From positions 310,001-374,000 of the forward strand of contig NW_026516216.1 in NCBI RefSeq assembly GCF_025602895.1: a DNA stretch of 64,000 bases. Reading direction: 5' to 3'. This DNA is from Polychytrium aggregatum. Lineage: Eukaryota; Chytridiomycota; Chytridiomycetes; Polychytriales. Each line of letters starts with the position of its first letter. The stretch's first letter is position 1. The notes under the pieces are model-generated. The model saw only the letters and a list, made by a program, of their open reading frames with translations. It made no database searches and was not told the DNA's origin. Positions 21,673-33,381 of the stretch are shown here, one piece after another. Position numbers and translations under genes: made by a program.

Positions 21673-24627
21673 CTAGTTCGAGAACAGCGAAAGCATAGCC
21701 AACATATACTCGAGAGTTCTCAGGGCAATCAAGCCCTCGATCAGGTCGGAAGTTGTTTCGTTATCCTCGTCCAGGTCTTCAACGATAATGTCGGGCCGAT
21801 AGGACTGGATGGCTGATGCAAGGTCCTGAGCACTCGAGTTTGACGGATGCAGCTCAAGTTTCTCCAGATTGGGCATCTGTGGCATTCCAGCCACCAGTTC
21901 CGTCGACAGGCTCGATCCTACGGTGAGAGTCTTGAGAGACTCCAGTGTCGGAGCCAGTCCCTCGAGGCTTTCCACTGAGCCCGAAAGATCAAGGCACTCC
22001 AGCATTGGCATCAACGGACACCCCTCGAACTTTGTGGCGCCATCACTGCGCTCGTTTGTGTTTGCAATTCGAAGGGTCTTCAGCACAGGCAAAATCGGCG
22101 GAAGACCCGTCAAGTTCTTGAGGGATTGAGGAAGCACCAGGACCTCCAGATTCGGGACTTCGGGGAAGCCCTGCAGCGACTCCAGAGACGAGCACGATTG
22201 CAGCGACAGTTCCACAAGCGATTCCAAGCACACGGACGCAATGTCGAGGGACGTGATACTGTCAGGGAGCTGAAGCGAGCGCAAACTGGGGAGACTGACG
22301 AGACCACAGAGGGACTGCAGATCGCCGCATTTCGAGATGTCCAGGACTCGGAGGTCTTGAAGAGAAGACATCCCCTCCAGGGTCTCGATCGACGATGGGA
22401 GCTCGAGCTTCGAAATCGATCCCATGCTCGACAGTCCTTGGAGCGATTTCAGGTTTTTGCAGATGGTGAGTTCAAAGTTGACGAGCGAATCAAGCGACGA
22501 CGGCATGCCTTCGAGCGATTCAATGGACGACGGGAGTCGGAGGCAGATCAACAGAGGCATCTCCACCATTCCCACGAGCGACTTGAGGCCCTCTACCTCC
22601 TCCAGGTGCAGATGTTTTGCCCAGCCACAGAACTCGGCTATGTACTCCAGGTTGTCAAGAGGGCCCGTGATCCAAAGTTCTTCCAGAGCAGGCAGTGGCG
22701 GTGACTTGATGACGGACTTGAAGTCTCCGTATGATCGCAACCAGACAGTCTTGACTGACTCAAATGTCTTGTCAAGCCCATCCAAACCGACCAGTGACGT
22801 GGACAGCCACATGGCTTCGAGCGATGGCATGAGCGAGGCGAGCGAGCCATCCGATGAAAGGTAATCTTGGTATTCTGGGAGCGACCGAACCCAGTCGGCC
22901 CAATCGGACAAACTCAATGCCCCCTCGCTCGGATGTGGCAGCTTCAGCGACTTCAAGCTGGGGAGCGGATGCAGGCCCTTGAGCGAGCTGAGGAGGCAGC
23001 ACTTGGACATGTCCAGGGTCTCGAGTTGCTTGAGATCGGAGGGCATCCCGTCCAGCGAGCGAAGAGACTCGGGCAGTTCAAGCGACTCGAGTCGGGGCAT
23101 GGAGGACATGCCCTTGAGGGACACAAGCCTCTCGCAATGTGAGAGATCAAGCGACTTTAAGTCCTCGAGACAGCTTGGTAGCCCTTCGAGGCTCTCGATA
23201 GACTCTGGAAGCTCGAGCACGGACAGAGACGATGGTGAAGCCATAAATTCCAATGAGGTCAGTAGATTGCAGCGCCTCAAGTTGAGGGTGTGAAGGCACT
23301 GGAGTGTTTCGGGCATTCCTTTGAGGGTTTGGATTCCACTCGGTAAGATAAGGATGCCCAGATTCGGGATGGACGGCATTCCATCCAGTGACGAGAGCTT
23401 GGAGCAGCTGCTCAGGTCGAGCACCCTAAGACTCTCGAGGCCGGAGGGCATTCCGGCAAGTGTCTCGATCGAGTCCGGAAGAGTCAGGCTGGTAAGCTGG
23501 GGCATCTGTGCAAGGCCAGCCAGTGATGAAACATTGTTGCACGCAGAGATGTCCAACTCAATGAGCGAGGGCAGACACTCTGGCATCCCTTCGAAGCTGC
23601 GGCCCGTGCTTTCGATAACGAGCTTGGTGAGGTCCGGCATCGCAGGCATCCCGGTCATGTTTATAGTGGTCTCGGACCGGTCGCGGATACACAGTGTAGC
23701 AATTTGAGTGATCACTTGTGGCCATCCGGACAACGAAGAGAACGAACAGTTGGTCAGATGGAGAACCTCGACGTATATGTTGTTGAGAAAGTGAGTTTCG
23801 TGAGGGAGAAGGTGCGACCACTGCTCGTCAGTGTGGAATGGATGCTCGGCAAAGCGGATGATAGTTCGTGTCGGCGTTGGTGAAGAAAAGATTGATGATA
23901 GCAGGCGACAGGAGGAACATTGCTGGGAGTAGGCGATCCAGGAACTGTCCATCAAGTTGAACTGGTGGGCGGGGCTGAGGTCATTCAGATCATCGGGAGT
24001 AAGAGCTGCCACTTGGCACGGACAGGCGCCACCAGTCGACTGGAACGTATCCGGTAAGATCGCTCCGGCGATCTCTCGCAGTTTCTCGGATTGTTCCATG
24101 GCCCGCCAGAGGGCCAACTCCTTCTGATAGGAAGAGAACCCAGGCGGGAGGTCCGTCGTTCGTTTGTAGAAGCAGTAGCATCCCTCGAGGAGGAGTCTTC
24201 GATGAGCGGGTTCGAGATACACCGTTCTGGCTTTGAAGGCGTCGATATTGATTCCCATATCGCGGCAAAAGTACTCCATCCAGATATCGCTTGGGATGAG
24301 GGCCAGGATGCCCTTGTGCTCTTTGGCAAGCTGAGGGAGTCTTGAGAGCGTGGTGAGATCGATGTTCTCGAGGAAGGCGTCGTTGCAGATGAGTACGGTG
24401 AGGAGGTCCTGCTCGACGAGGGACGAGTGGACAAGGGCACCTTGCCGCTCTGCAACACCAGGCTCGGGCACATTGGCCAGGGGAGCGCTGGTCGAGCATT
24501 CTTGGGCATCAGAACATGAAATGTCCTCGTTTGGCATGGCATTGGCAGCAACGCTGTCCAACCCGAGCCCAAACACGGCTGTGGTGTCATGGTGAAGTGC
24601 ATTGAGAGTGCAAACAGGTTCGGACAT
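21673..24627 (-). CDS. Large intronless leucine-rich-repeat protein
   Basis: One uninterrupted frame of 984 aa. The first 280 residues lack repeats. They contain a helical stretch around residues 95-150 (LIPSDIWMEYFCRDMG), weakly reminiscent of an F-box, and a Cys-rich patch. From about residue 310 to the end, roughly a dozen modules of about 46 residues follow. Each is two LRRs of the type LxxLDLSxCxxLxSLxGM and MPxLxxLxLPxSIxxLEG. Near residues 575-690 the modules are degenerate. No signal peptide or membrane helix is seen, so it is probably intracellular. LRR arrays bind proteins, but the partner cannot be deduced. In a region where nearly all genes have several introns, a 3-kb gene with none suggests recent expansion, retroposition or transfer. 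Confidence 0.8.
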   Translation of the reverse strand: MSEPVCTLNALHHDTTAVFGLGLDSVAANAMPNEDISCSDAQECSTSAPLANVPEPGVAERQGALVHSSLVEQDLLTVLICNDAFLENIDLTTLSRLPQLAKEHKGILALIPSDIWMEYFCRDMGINIDAFKARTVYLEPAHRRLLLEGCYCFYKRTTDLPPGFSSYQKELALWRAMEQSEKLREIAGAILPDTFQSTGGACPCQVAALTPDDLNDLSPAHQFNLMDSSWIAYSQQCSSCRLLSSIFSSPTPTRTIIRFAEHPFHTDEQWSHLLPHETHFLNNIYVEVLHLTNCSFSSLSGWPQVITQIATLCIRDRSETTINMTGMPAMPDLTKLVIESTGRSFEGMPECLPSLIELDISACNNVSSLAGLAQMPQLTSLTLPDSIETLAGMPSGLESLRVLDLSSCSKLSSLDGMPSIPNLGILILPSGIQTLKGMPETLQCLHTLNLRRCNLLTSLEFMASPSSLSVLELPESIESLEGLPSCLEDLKSLDLSHCERLVSLKGMSSMPRLESLELPESLRSLDGMPSDLKQLETLDMSKCCLLSSLKGLHPLPSLKSLKLPHPSEGALSLSDWADWVRSLPEYQDYLSSDGSLASLMPSLEAMWLSTSLVGLDGLDKTFESVKTVWLRSYGDFKSVIKSPPLPALEELWITGPLDNLEYIAEFCGWAKHLHLEEVEGLKSLVGMVEMPLLICLRLPSSIESLEGMPSSLDSLVNFELTICKNLKSLQGLSSMGSISKLELPSSIETLEGMSSLQDLRVLDISKCGDLQSLCGLVSLPSLRSLQLPDSITSLDIASVCLESLVELSLQSCSSLESLQGFPEVPNLEVLVLPQSLKNLTGLPPILPVLKTLRIANTNERSDGATKFEGCPLMPMLECLDLSGSVESLEGLAPTLESLKTLTVGSSLSTELVAGMPQMPNLEKLELHPSNSSAQDLASAIQSYRPDIIVEDLDEDNETTSDLIEGLIALRTLEYMLAMLSLFSN

Positions 24628-24827
24628 GGCGGCGGAGATGAATCAGGTCCAAATCAGGAAGAGGGATGGTCGATGAGGAATCGGATGCAGAGGCGAGACG
24701 AAGAGGCGAGACGAAGAGGCAAGATGGAGAGGCGGGGGTCAGGAAGCCGTCCCCGAATATATGCTGGGTGCGGCCGGTATCACATCGCCAGCGTCGAACC
24801 ACTCAGAGGCAGGGGATGATACCGGGG

Positions 24828-25808
24828 TCACGGGAACCCATTGGGCTCTGGCTTCATGGATCGAGGCGACGAGATACCCTCGAGCACGGGCGCTTTGGGA
24901 GCACCACCGCCACCAGACGACACATGGACAGGTTGTGGCCGTGCTTCGGGTCGGGTCTCCGGAAACGACCGCTTTGGTCGGCAGCAGGAGATGTCACGGA
25001 GCGATGATTCGATGAGACCTGCATCGACGAGCTTGCGTATAGAGGCGTATATTTGGATGACCCGCTTTCGCTTTGTCTGGGCCATGCACCCACCGAGTCA
25101 GAGGTCGGGTCGATGGAGGGCACTCCCGAACGTCAGCCATTGGTGTTTGCAATCAGGGCCACCAGCACCGGATCGCGACGAGCAGTTTGTCGACTCGGGA
25201 TCGGAGCCAGTGGATCGATGCACGCCTCCGGTTGTCGATTTCTGCCCTGGCGTGCCGACTTGGCGAACCACGAGGTGATTGCAAAGCCAGTCTTGCTTGG
25301 ATCCCAGCTCACACAACTGGCGGAATTTACGAGATGTTGGTGAGTCGGAGCTGCCATCATTGTATCCAGCCAGACAGTTGTCTTCTTCAAGCGGGAACTC
25401 GTCCGACTTGCTCTCCCGGATGAGCCTGGCTCCCTTCTGCTTGTCCTGTTCGACACCATGGCCGATGAACGAGAACCAGGCTCGCAGGAAAACAACATGA
25501 AGGCGACCGTCGCCATGCCCTTGGTCGGCAGCTTTGGTATACCACTCGATGGCTGTGTCGAAATCTCGATCGAGAGCGGAAGACGGCTGGGCTCAATCAC
25601 AAACAAGCAGCCTCAGGCCTGCACAAACAACCACAGGAGAGAACGGCGACAGGTGGCTGGCTCTCTGATGTTCATCATCCAAGCGCATTGAAACGTTGGT
25701 CAGGGCTCGTGGCTCATAAATTCCTTGTGCCGACAGCTCCTGAGATCCAGACCGATCGAAGCCATCGCCGGATCCACGGAACTGCGGATACTCCTCGAAG
25801 CACAGCAC
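24828..25808 (-). pseudogene. Sel1-repeat protein remnant
   Basis: The minus strand reads a clear Sel1-like repeat in the frame open from 25592 to 25098: DRDFDTAIEWYTKAADQGHG, then HGVEQDKQKGARLIRES. Upstream in the same frame (25808-25593) is another protein-like piece containing GIYEPRALTN, cut off by a TGA at 25593-25595. A roughly 100-base intron from a weak GTTTCA donor to GAGCCCAG would remove the stop, so the gene could be intact there. Downstream the repeat degrades into poor sequence. A separate short minus-strand frame (25085-24828) with KRKRVIQIYASIRKLVDAG may be another piece. Sel1 repeats are solenoid scaffolds related to TPRs. I favour a decaying copy of a multigene family. Confidence 0.45.
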
Positions 25809-25950
25809 AAACTACCACACAGATTCGTCGAGCGTCGAGGTACGATGCAACGATGGAGTGTGTATTCAGACCCGAGTTCCAATCTTGTACAGAAGTCAGG
25901 CGACAGCATCAAGTACATGACAGCAGTTGTGGCATCCGGTGGTGTGCCAT

Positions 25951-28817
25951 TTACTTCTTTGGCGTTGGTTTCTTGGCTTTCTTCTGCTGTTGCTGCTTCT
26001 GCTTGGCCTCCTTGTCGATCTGCTGGCGGCGAGCACGCAGCTTCTCGGCCTGCGGAAGTAAGTGCGAGAGAGGGGGGTGTTATTATCCCTGAACAACAGG
26101 TGCGTCCCTGCTCCTACGGCGCCATTGCTATCGATCGTCAATACGATTACTCACCTCCACCTCGCGGCGCTTCTTGCCATACTGGATCTTGCTGTAGAGG
26201 TGCTTGTCACGCTTCGACATCATCATCTTGGCAAGCTCCTTTTCTTCGTCTTCCTGAGTAGACTTGCGTTTCTTGCTTCCGGCATTGGCTTTGCCCGCGC
26301 CGGTGAGACCCTTTTGTTGGACATACTCTGAGAAGGACACACCGGCAGCTTCGGCTTCGAGCTCTGCCTTGTGAATCGCCTCTTCGTCCTCATCGCCATC
26401 GTTCTCTTCCTCAACATCGTCTTCATCATCTTCGTCATCCTCGTCATCGACACCTTCTGCATCTTCATCTTCGCCCTTCTCGGCTCCCTCGGCTTCCTGT
26501 TCATTGGCCTGAGCCTCCGGAGGAACATAATCGCCATCTCGGAGGACAGCAAAGGGCGACATGTGCGGGGGCAAAACCTCGCCAGGGTGGTACCCGCGCG
26601 TCTTGACCAGGAACTTGGCATTGACGCAGTCGTAGATCCACTGAGGCTGGAGATACTCGCGAGTATCGATCTTGCTGGAGCTGTCGGTCAGGGGGCGGTC
26701 GATGATGTGGTGGGTGATGCGCGGGTCATCTTCGCGGAACGGCGATCCCGCTCCCGATGTTGCATCCCAGCCAACTTGGCCACCACATGCCCGGATCACA
26801 AACTCGAGCGAGTACCGGGGCACTTCGCGAGACAGCCAAAAGATGCATCCGGAGAATAGCTTCTGCATTGCATCGGCGCTGGCGAGCTCGTGCTTGATAT
26901 CAGAGATCGAGGGCAAAATATCCGCGTCGGCCTGGGCGCTGGCAATGGGCTGAGGAACGCTGTCACCGAGGGTGTTCTCGTCCTCCTCGGGCCCAGCGGC
27001 TCCGTCGTCGTTGCCATTGCTGTCGTTATCGTCGGTGGACTGAATCTGGCTGATCTTTGCATTCAGACTCTCCAGTCGCTTGCCGGTTTTGGCTTTTTGT
27101 TGCTGCATTGCGTATCGGAATGAGCGATGCCATATTGTAATGAGGCGCAGGCAAAATCAAGATAGGTTCATGTACCAGCCGACCAACAATCGATTTGGCG
27201 CTACGCAGCGCACACAACATGGCGAAACATGCCAACAACCCATCAAAGAACCAGACTCTAGATTCCAAGCTCCATAAATGCATGCAGAAACTGCGTCAAA
27301 GCAATGGCGTGGGTGCTTACATGGGTAGGTCGAACCTCGGGCTCGGCCTGGTTCTGCTTCTTCTCAAGGGCGTCCAGGACCTCGCGACCCTGTGCGCTCT
27401 GCAGGATCAGCGAGCTGAGACCAACGGCGCCAGACTCCAAGCTGTCATCCAGCTTTGGCGGATAGATCAGATTGAGCTCGGAATACAGCTTGAAGTTGAC
27501 AAAGCCGAGGAGCGTCTCGTAGAGCTCCAGGAACGTCTGCATGACCCTGAAGTCCACGTCGGTGGGAATCTGTGCAAAGACCACGAGGAACACAATCCAG
27601 GGGCGGAGCCGTGAGCTGCTTGGCATCTCAAACGCAGATGCAGGGCGAGGAAGGGACATGGAATCCCGGGAGGAATCGCACTGAATATTGCTCTGCCCTT
27701 CTCTGCGCCATCGCACTCACGCTGGCGCAGAGGTGAGAAGACAGGACAAGATACGTACGTTTTGCGAGAACTGGTATGGCGTAATCCAGAGGACCGGCTG
27801 GCCTTTGATCTCGACCTCGTAATAGATTCCCTTGATGGACAGGAACACCCGCTTCAGCGCACGGCTGGTCACCACCCAGTTTTGGAACTCAGCCGCCAAG
27901 CGCTGGCACTTTTGAACATGATGCGCTTGGACCTTGTCGCCGGCAGGCAGCGTCGAGAACAAAAACACCATTGACAGCGCATCGTCTAGATCTCGAATGG
28001 CATCCACAAAGGACGGGTAGCGCTCCTTGATGAGATGGTTGACTGTGTAGTTGGGCTTTTGCTCACGCAGACGGTCGACGGACGACCATTCCTTCTTCGA
28101 AATGAGCTTGGTGAGCTTCTTGGCAAAGGTTTTCTGCTCACGCAGCTTGTATAGGATAGGCTCGTGCAAGAGATACTGGATATCCTTGCGGTAATAGTAC
28201 GTTCTCGGCGCCGTCGAGCCCTTGCCGACCTTCTTCTTGTTCTTGGGCTCACGGGGATAGATTCCCTTCAATATACAAAGCCGTCTGAGGGCGGTAATGA
28301 AGCCCAAGGTCCGAGAGATGTCCAGAGACATCCCAGAGATGTTCCAACCGGCGGCGGAAGAGGGCGTTAGCAAACAGCACCATCGAGCGGATACGCCTCC
28401 TCGGTGTGGCGGCCGCCAGCAGACTAGCTGCGGAAACGCCTCGAATGCCTCAAAGTCTGGCAATCTGCCATTGCTCGCACCTGAATGTTGCCAGAGACAC
28501 CTGCAGCTTCCTCACGGCAGCCGTGCGGGTGATGAAGTTGCTGACGGCTCCGCTTTCTCCCTGCAGAGCGCACGCGCAGACAGAATTGTGTCATTTCACT
28601 CGTTAGAGACGTGTTCCCAGATCCAGTCACTCAAGCCCGCGGGTGCAGCTCCCTCCGCCGTGGCATCGGCCAGAGGGACGAGGCTGTGACGAGGAAATCG
28701 GCTGGGGATGTGTGCTCGAGGGATCGGGACAGACAGCCGAGTGTATTGCGCAACGTCGCGACTGCTGAGCGGCAGCGACAGCATGTCTGTTCGCACCTTC
28801 TTCTTGATCTTGCCCAT
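25951..28817 (-). CDS. NOP7: Pescadillo homologue, ribosome biogenesis
   Basis: Six exons (complement): 28797-28817, 28481-28560, 27759-28284, 27321-27569, 26155-27102 and 25951-26049, giving 640 aa (human PES1 588, yeast Nop7 605). The first exon codes only for MGKIKKK. The Pescadillo N-terminal domain follows ([19 protein letters not shown], then [20 protein letters not shown]). A BRCT domain lies around residues 340-440 ([34 protein letters not shown]). An acidic tract and a Lys/Gln-rich basic tail ([11 protein letters not shown]) complete the protein. Nop7/PES1 acts in the nucleolus with Ytm1 and Erb1 (PeBoW) in 27S pre-rRNA processing and 60S assembly. It lies head-to-tail behind Ku80 on the same strand, 213 bases downstream of the Ku80 stop. 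Confidence 0.96.
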
Positions 28818-29030
28818 GTTGGATCTCAGCAGTGCTCGGGGAGAGATGGTGTGCCAAGGTGTATGCGCACGGTCCGACCCAGGCCGCCCCGAATCTGCCC
28901 AGCCGATTCCAAAAAAAAAGAAAGCCAAATGAAGTGGCCCGAAAAAAAGCCCCGCGACGCTGGTTGGCTGGCGCCGCCGACACGTGGGCGCAGCATGCGA
29001 TCGGCCCCGGTTTCGACAGGCGCCCTTGCC

Positions 29031-32000
29031 TCAGTGCGCACCACAGTCCGGGCACTCGTCGCTGGTGATGGCGCCGATGCCACCGGGGACGACATGGCCG
29101 CTCCAGAACCGGTGGTGCAGGCGGGTCTTGACGAGGGTCTCGGTTTGGAGGCGCTCCAAGAAGGCATTGAAGCAGTCGCTCTCGCTCTCGATGATGCAGC
29201 CCCGACGAAACTCGTGGATGGCCTCGAGAGCCTTGTCGTAGTACTCGCCATCGGCTGAGTTGGTGATGAGCTGGAGAATGACTTGGGGCATCTGCTCCAT
29301 AGCTGTCCGGCGTGTTAGTGCTTGAACATCGGCAAACTGTCATAAACGCGGCCGTCCAGGCCCAAGCACTTGGTGGATCCATTGCCCCGCTCGCTCGTTT
29401 TCTGACTCACCAGCAGGGATGCAGTCCTTGTCCCGACGAGCACACATGGCGCGGAAATCAGCAGCAGGAGTGATGGATCCGATTTTCTCGACCTTGGCAA
29501 CGGTCAATTCGGCCAGGCGGCGCTTCTCCGAGGAAACGCTGGACTCGGACGGCGCAACCGAGCCCTCGCGGCCATCGAGAAGCGGAAGGTTGGCGTTTCT
29601 CGCTCGGGCCATCCATACATCCTTTGTTGTGTTGGACTTTTTGCTCTCGACTGCAAATTCAAGTCCATATGATCGATTGTGAAAGAGGTGAGAAGTCCGA
29701 GTGCAGTACAGGGTTGAGACCGAACAGCAGTTCCTCCCTTCATGCCACATATTAGCGATCGAGAAGACCGGCCGGATGCTTCTGGTCCCACGTTGTCGGC
29801 GCAGCAGCGACGAAATGTGCATGCCAGTCTGCCACACTACCTTTCTTGACATTGAAGGCCTCGGAGAGCTTGAGCGATGCATCCTTGGCCCGCTCCTCCA
29901 GCTCCGGTAGTGGTTTGATCCCCGCCATGAACCGAGCATCCACCGGGGGGATCTCCGAGGCTGGCCCGTTCAGAGCCCGCGCGATGATACACTGCCATAG
30001 CCGCTGGTACACCGGATTGAAGACGTCTTGCGATTTGAATGCCTCGCTGAATCTGAGCAGAGAGAATGAGATCACTGCGGGGCCAGTGTGGCCGAGCTAT
30101 CTACATCCATGCCTGGCGGCATTGTGCCTGGAGTCAAGGACTGTCGACACAAGTCTTACCCGTCTGAGCCGCTTGGTGGGGGATTCATCAGATCCATCGA
30201 ATCGACAAAGTCGTCCATGCGATGACGAACCTCTTCGTCCGAGCACCGCCGTGCATCGAACTTCATTCGCTTGGCGGGCGGGCCGGCAACGGACGTACCC
30301 TTTGAGACACCCGAGCCCACAGAGTGGGCATCAAAGGACGTTGACGAGTTCAAGACGCTGGCGACACGGTTACTCTCGGGTAATCCGAGCGTGGGCTCGG
30401 TAAGAGGGCGCAGTGATATGAACGAATAGTCTCGACAATCCTCGGCGAACGGCAGCTGAACAGTGCCTTGGATTAGCACAGGCTCTGCGGGACACCATTT
30501 CATGGACTATAACTTCGATGGCTCCGCACAAGCCGCGTTCTGCTCTTCCTCCGCGAGCGGCATTGAAGATGCAGCGTCTATCGTGAACAACAAACCGGCC
30601 CTCACCTGTACAAACAGACAGTAGGTCTCGCCAGTGTCGATTCGTGGTATAAGCGCCCCGATTTTCGGAGCAAGGCTGTCTCTGGAGACGTAGCGCACAA
30701 GGGCGCATGCCTGCGTTTGATAGAGCGACCGACAGAACGCATAGAACGAGCGGCTGGCGCTGAGGTTGCCAGGCTCGGCCATGACCGAGGCGACGCTGCC
30801 CATGAACATCCATCGGTGGACCTGACAGTTGGTTTGTGTGGCATTTCCAAAGTAAGTGATCATCCGAGACGAGGATATGTTCAGTGTCGCCGTCCCAGGA
30901 GTCTCCATCCTAGTTTTCCAGCATGAGCATCGACAAAATCGGCAATTTTGCACCGCACGAAGCGACTCCCACCTTGTCCAAGCTGATGAATCCAATAATG
31001 TTGAAGCTCTTCTCGGTCTTGAGCTTGAAGGCTTCCTCGTCGACGGTGTTGAAGGGCACGATTGTTTTGCCGTACTTGTATCCCTTGATGACTTCATGTC
31101 TCTCTAGCCGATCGTCACCGGGCTGCAAATTACCGTCGAGACCATCCGAATGGACCGAGTAGTACGCTTGGCTCGCCCGAACCATGCAGACGGTCTCTTG
31201 GTTCGGCGCCACCTTGGACCACTTCTTGGCCGTCGGCAGCTTTGCTTCGACCGTCCGGTTGTACATGAAGATGGGGATCGCCAGCGTCTCGGTCGGATAA
31301 CGCTGCGGGTCGCCCAAGACCAAGGGCCCCCGGAAGAGAGTCGCGGGCCTGACATTCTTCGTGTGGAGACTCTGCAGAAGCGCAAGGGCCTCGTCGCCAT
31401 CCCAAAGCTCGCCGTCGGTGGTTTCCATGCACTGGCCCAGATACTGCTCCGTAGACCGCTGGAGAAGTCGAATTGAGGAATCGAGAGCGAGTGAGCCAAG
31501 AAGCCAGAGGCAACATGGATGCGTGTCATTCAGCAGCAAAGCTCGTCACTGCTAGCTCCGGCGAGTGCAAGGCTTGCAAACCTTGATTTCGCTTGACTCT
31601 GGCTTGCCGAAATTAAATCCGCTGGTGCACCACAGCACTCTAGTTAGCGAGTCGATCGAACCCAGGCGGCCGTGAACAAGCTCGAGCCGGCAATCCAGAT
31701 GGGCTCGGTAAGCACGAAGGAAATTGCAGGGAAATCGATGGGTTTGGAGCCAGAGTATCCAAAATGTCGAGTCGACCGATGACTTACATGACATTCACGG
31801 CGACATTCATTTCCTTTGCTCGGTCAATGACTTCGTCGCTTCCGTCGACGACGAAGGCGCTCTCGGCACATGTGTACAGAAATATTTGCTTGGTGTACTT
31901 GAGGTTGCGGCAGAACATGTCGATGGTCATGAGTCCGATAATGAGTCCGTCGACGACTGCGGGATTGGTGAAACGGCCGGTTCGGAAACAGCAGGTGTCA

Positions 32001-32758
32001 GCAAAGCCATAGGGCAATCTGGATAGTTGCCGACGATGCAATCCAACACGGGCTGCTGCGAATCGAGACCAGCGGACACACGGATGCCAACCATCGCACT
32101 CGTCTTGGCCCTCAAGGCTCTCGGGCTTCTGGATCGCCTCGAGCAGCGAGAGGCTTGGAACAGCCAGCAGGTTGAACTGGTCCGGAAACAGGATGCTGAC
32201 GTGCTGGTACTGCTCAGAGTCGCCCAAAGCAAGATAGTTGTGGGTCTCTGTGAGGGCGACGGGGAACGATGCAGCGGGCGAGTGAGCGGCAGGCTCGTCG
32301 TGATGGAGGCTCGTTATGCGTCAACATGCCCTTGACCGGTGAGAGACATTGAGAGTGGCTGTCTCGCCAGGATACATGCCTTGGGTGCCCATCAGAATCA
32401 CGCAGATCACATCGGTTTTGCGACCCTGGATGAGCTGGTTGCCCGGAACAGGCCGGTGACGCATCGCCAGATCAGGCCAAAGCGGCCATGGTGCAGATGA
32501 GAGGCGCCCGAATGTCGTCAGCTCGAGCATCGCAACATGCGAGGAGAATACCCATGTCATGCAGCGTGCCAGCGCAGATGCGGATGTGGATGTGGATGTG
32601 GATGGGGATGTGGATGCAATGCGGGTTACCTTGGCCTGGACTTGCTCGCGGATGCAAAACAGGGCCTTCTCGAGATGGGACGTTTCGCCCGGCGCCCTGG
32701 GATGGGCATACATGTGTCGGCTGACATCAAGCAGATAGACGGTTGCATCTTTGGACAT
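29031..32758 (-). CDS. KU80: Ku80 subunit of the Ku DNA-end-binding heterodimer
   Basis: Eleven exons (complement): 32630-32758, 32348-32425, 32092-32245, 31788-31956, 31582-31621, 30973-31458, 30606-30821, 30160-30455, 29841-30052, 29411-29650 and 29031-29302, giving 763 aa (human 732). The N-terminal von Willebrand A-type fold begins SKDATVYLLDVSRHM. The DNA-encircling beta-barrel core carries YKYGKTIVPFNTVDEEAFK. QLPFAEDCRDYSFISLRPL and VYQRLWQCIIARAL mark the arm region. The C-terminal helical Ku-PK-binding domain is present (ALEAIHEFRRGCI). Ku loads on double-strand breaks and starts non-homologous end joining, and also acts at telomeres. The vertebrate DNA-PKcs-binding tail is missing. 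Intron 3 uses an unusual GTTGGC donor, and the exon 3 acceptor (GAG) is the least certain junction. Confidence 0.93.
32577..32620 (+). repeat. GATGTG hexanucleotide repeat in Ku80 intron 1
   Basis: Several GATGTG units with one GATGGG variant, inside the intron between the first two Ku80 exons. Confidence 0.8.
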
Positions 32759-33381
32759 GGTGGCGGATTGCGGGGCCAGAAGGCGGTTGGCAGATCGGCT
32801 GCAGGTGGCCTGTCGAAGAGACCGCCCTCCGCCCTGGGCAAAAGCGGGGTCTGGCCCGAAGCAGGGGCTGCGCAATTGCAACTGTGGCAGCCCGCAAACC
32901 CTTTCGATGCCATGTCGAGAGCATCGCCATGGCTTTGGGGTCGGGCCGAGCCGGACATGAACCCGAGCAGCGACATGCCGACGGGGACCTGTCTGGGACA
33001 GCGCTGTGCCGGGGGTAACCAGTGCTCAGAGACAGCGATGCAGAACCCACTCTCCGCCGGGCCAGGGCAGCACCCGCAAGGGACAGCCCTCGGCTGGCGA
33101 GCGAGCAATCTCGGCACCAGCAGGGCCACTCCACCCCGCCCTCTTGCTTGCTTTTGTAATCCGTTGCTCTGCCATCTGTCGTTCTGCTCGCACGGCCAAC
33201 CCATCCCTCGTTCTGGCCTCCCTCTCTCCACCTGTATCCTCACTGTCCTGCCTCGCCTCGCTGGACTCGGCCATCAACACCCCGACATCCTTCGAGATCA
33301 CGCTCGCAGCAACCCATCACAACCCATCCCATCGCAATCCATCCCATCGCAACCCACAGCAATCCGCAACGCCAGCAAACA
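32759..33381. promoter_or_regulatory. Divergent promoter between Ku80 and the HD-domain gene
   Basis: 623 bases between divergent start codons. Just before the plus-strand ATG lies a short AATCCATCCCATCGC/AACCCATCCCATCGC repeat (about 33308-33360). No other motif is claimed. Confidence 0.45.

Noticed and set aside
30507-31539. Read-through frames extending Ku80 exons into introns
   Set aside because: Sequence similarity to Ku80 stops at GT donors and resumes after AG acceptors with matching phase. The extensions carry no similarity.
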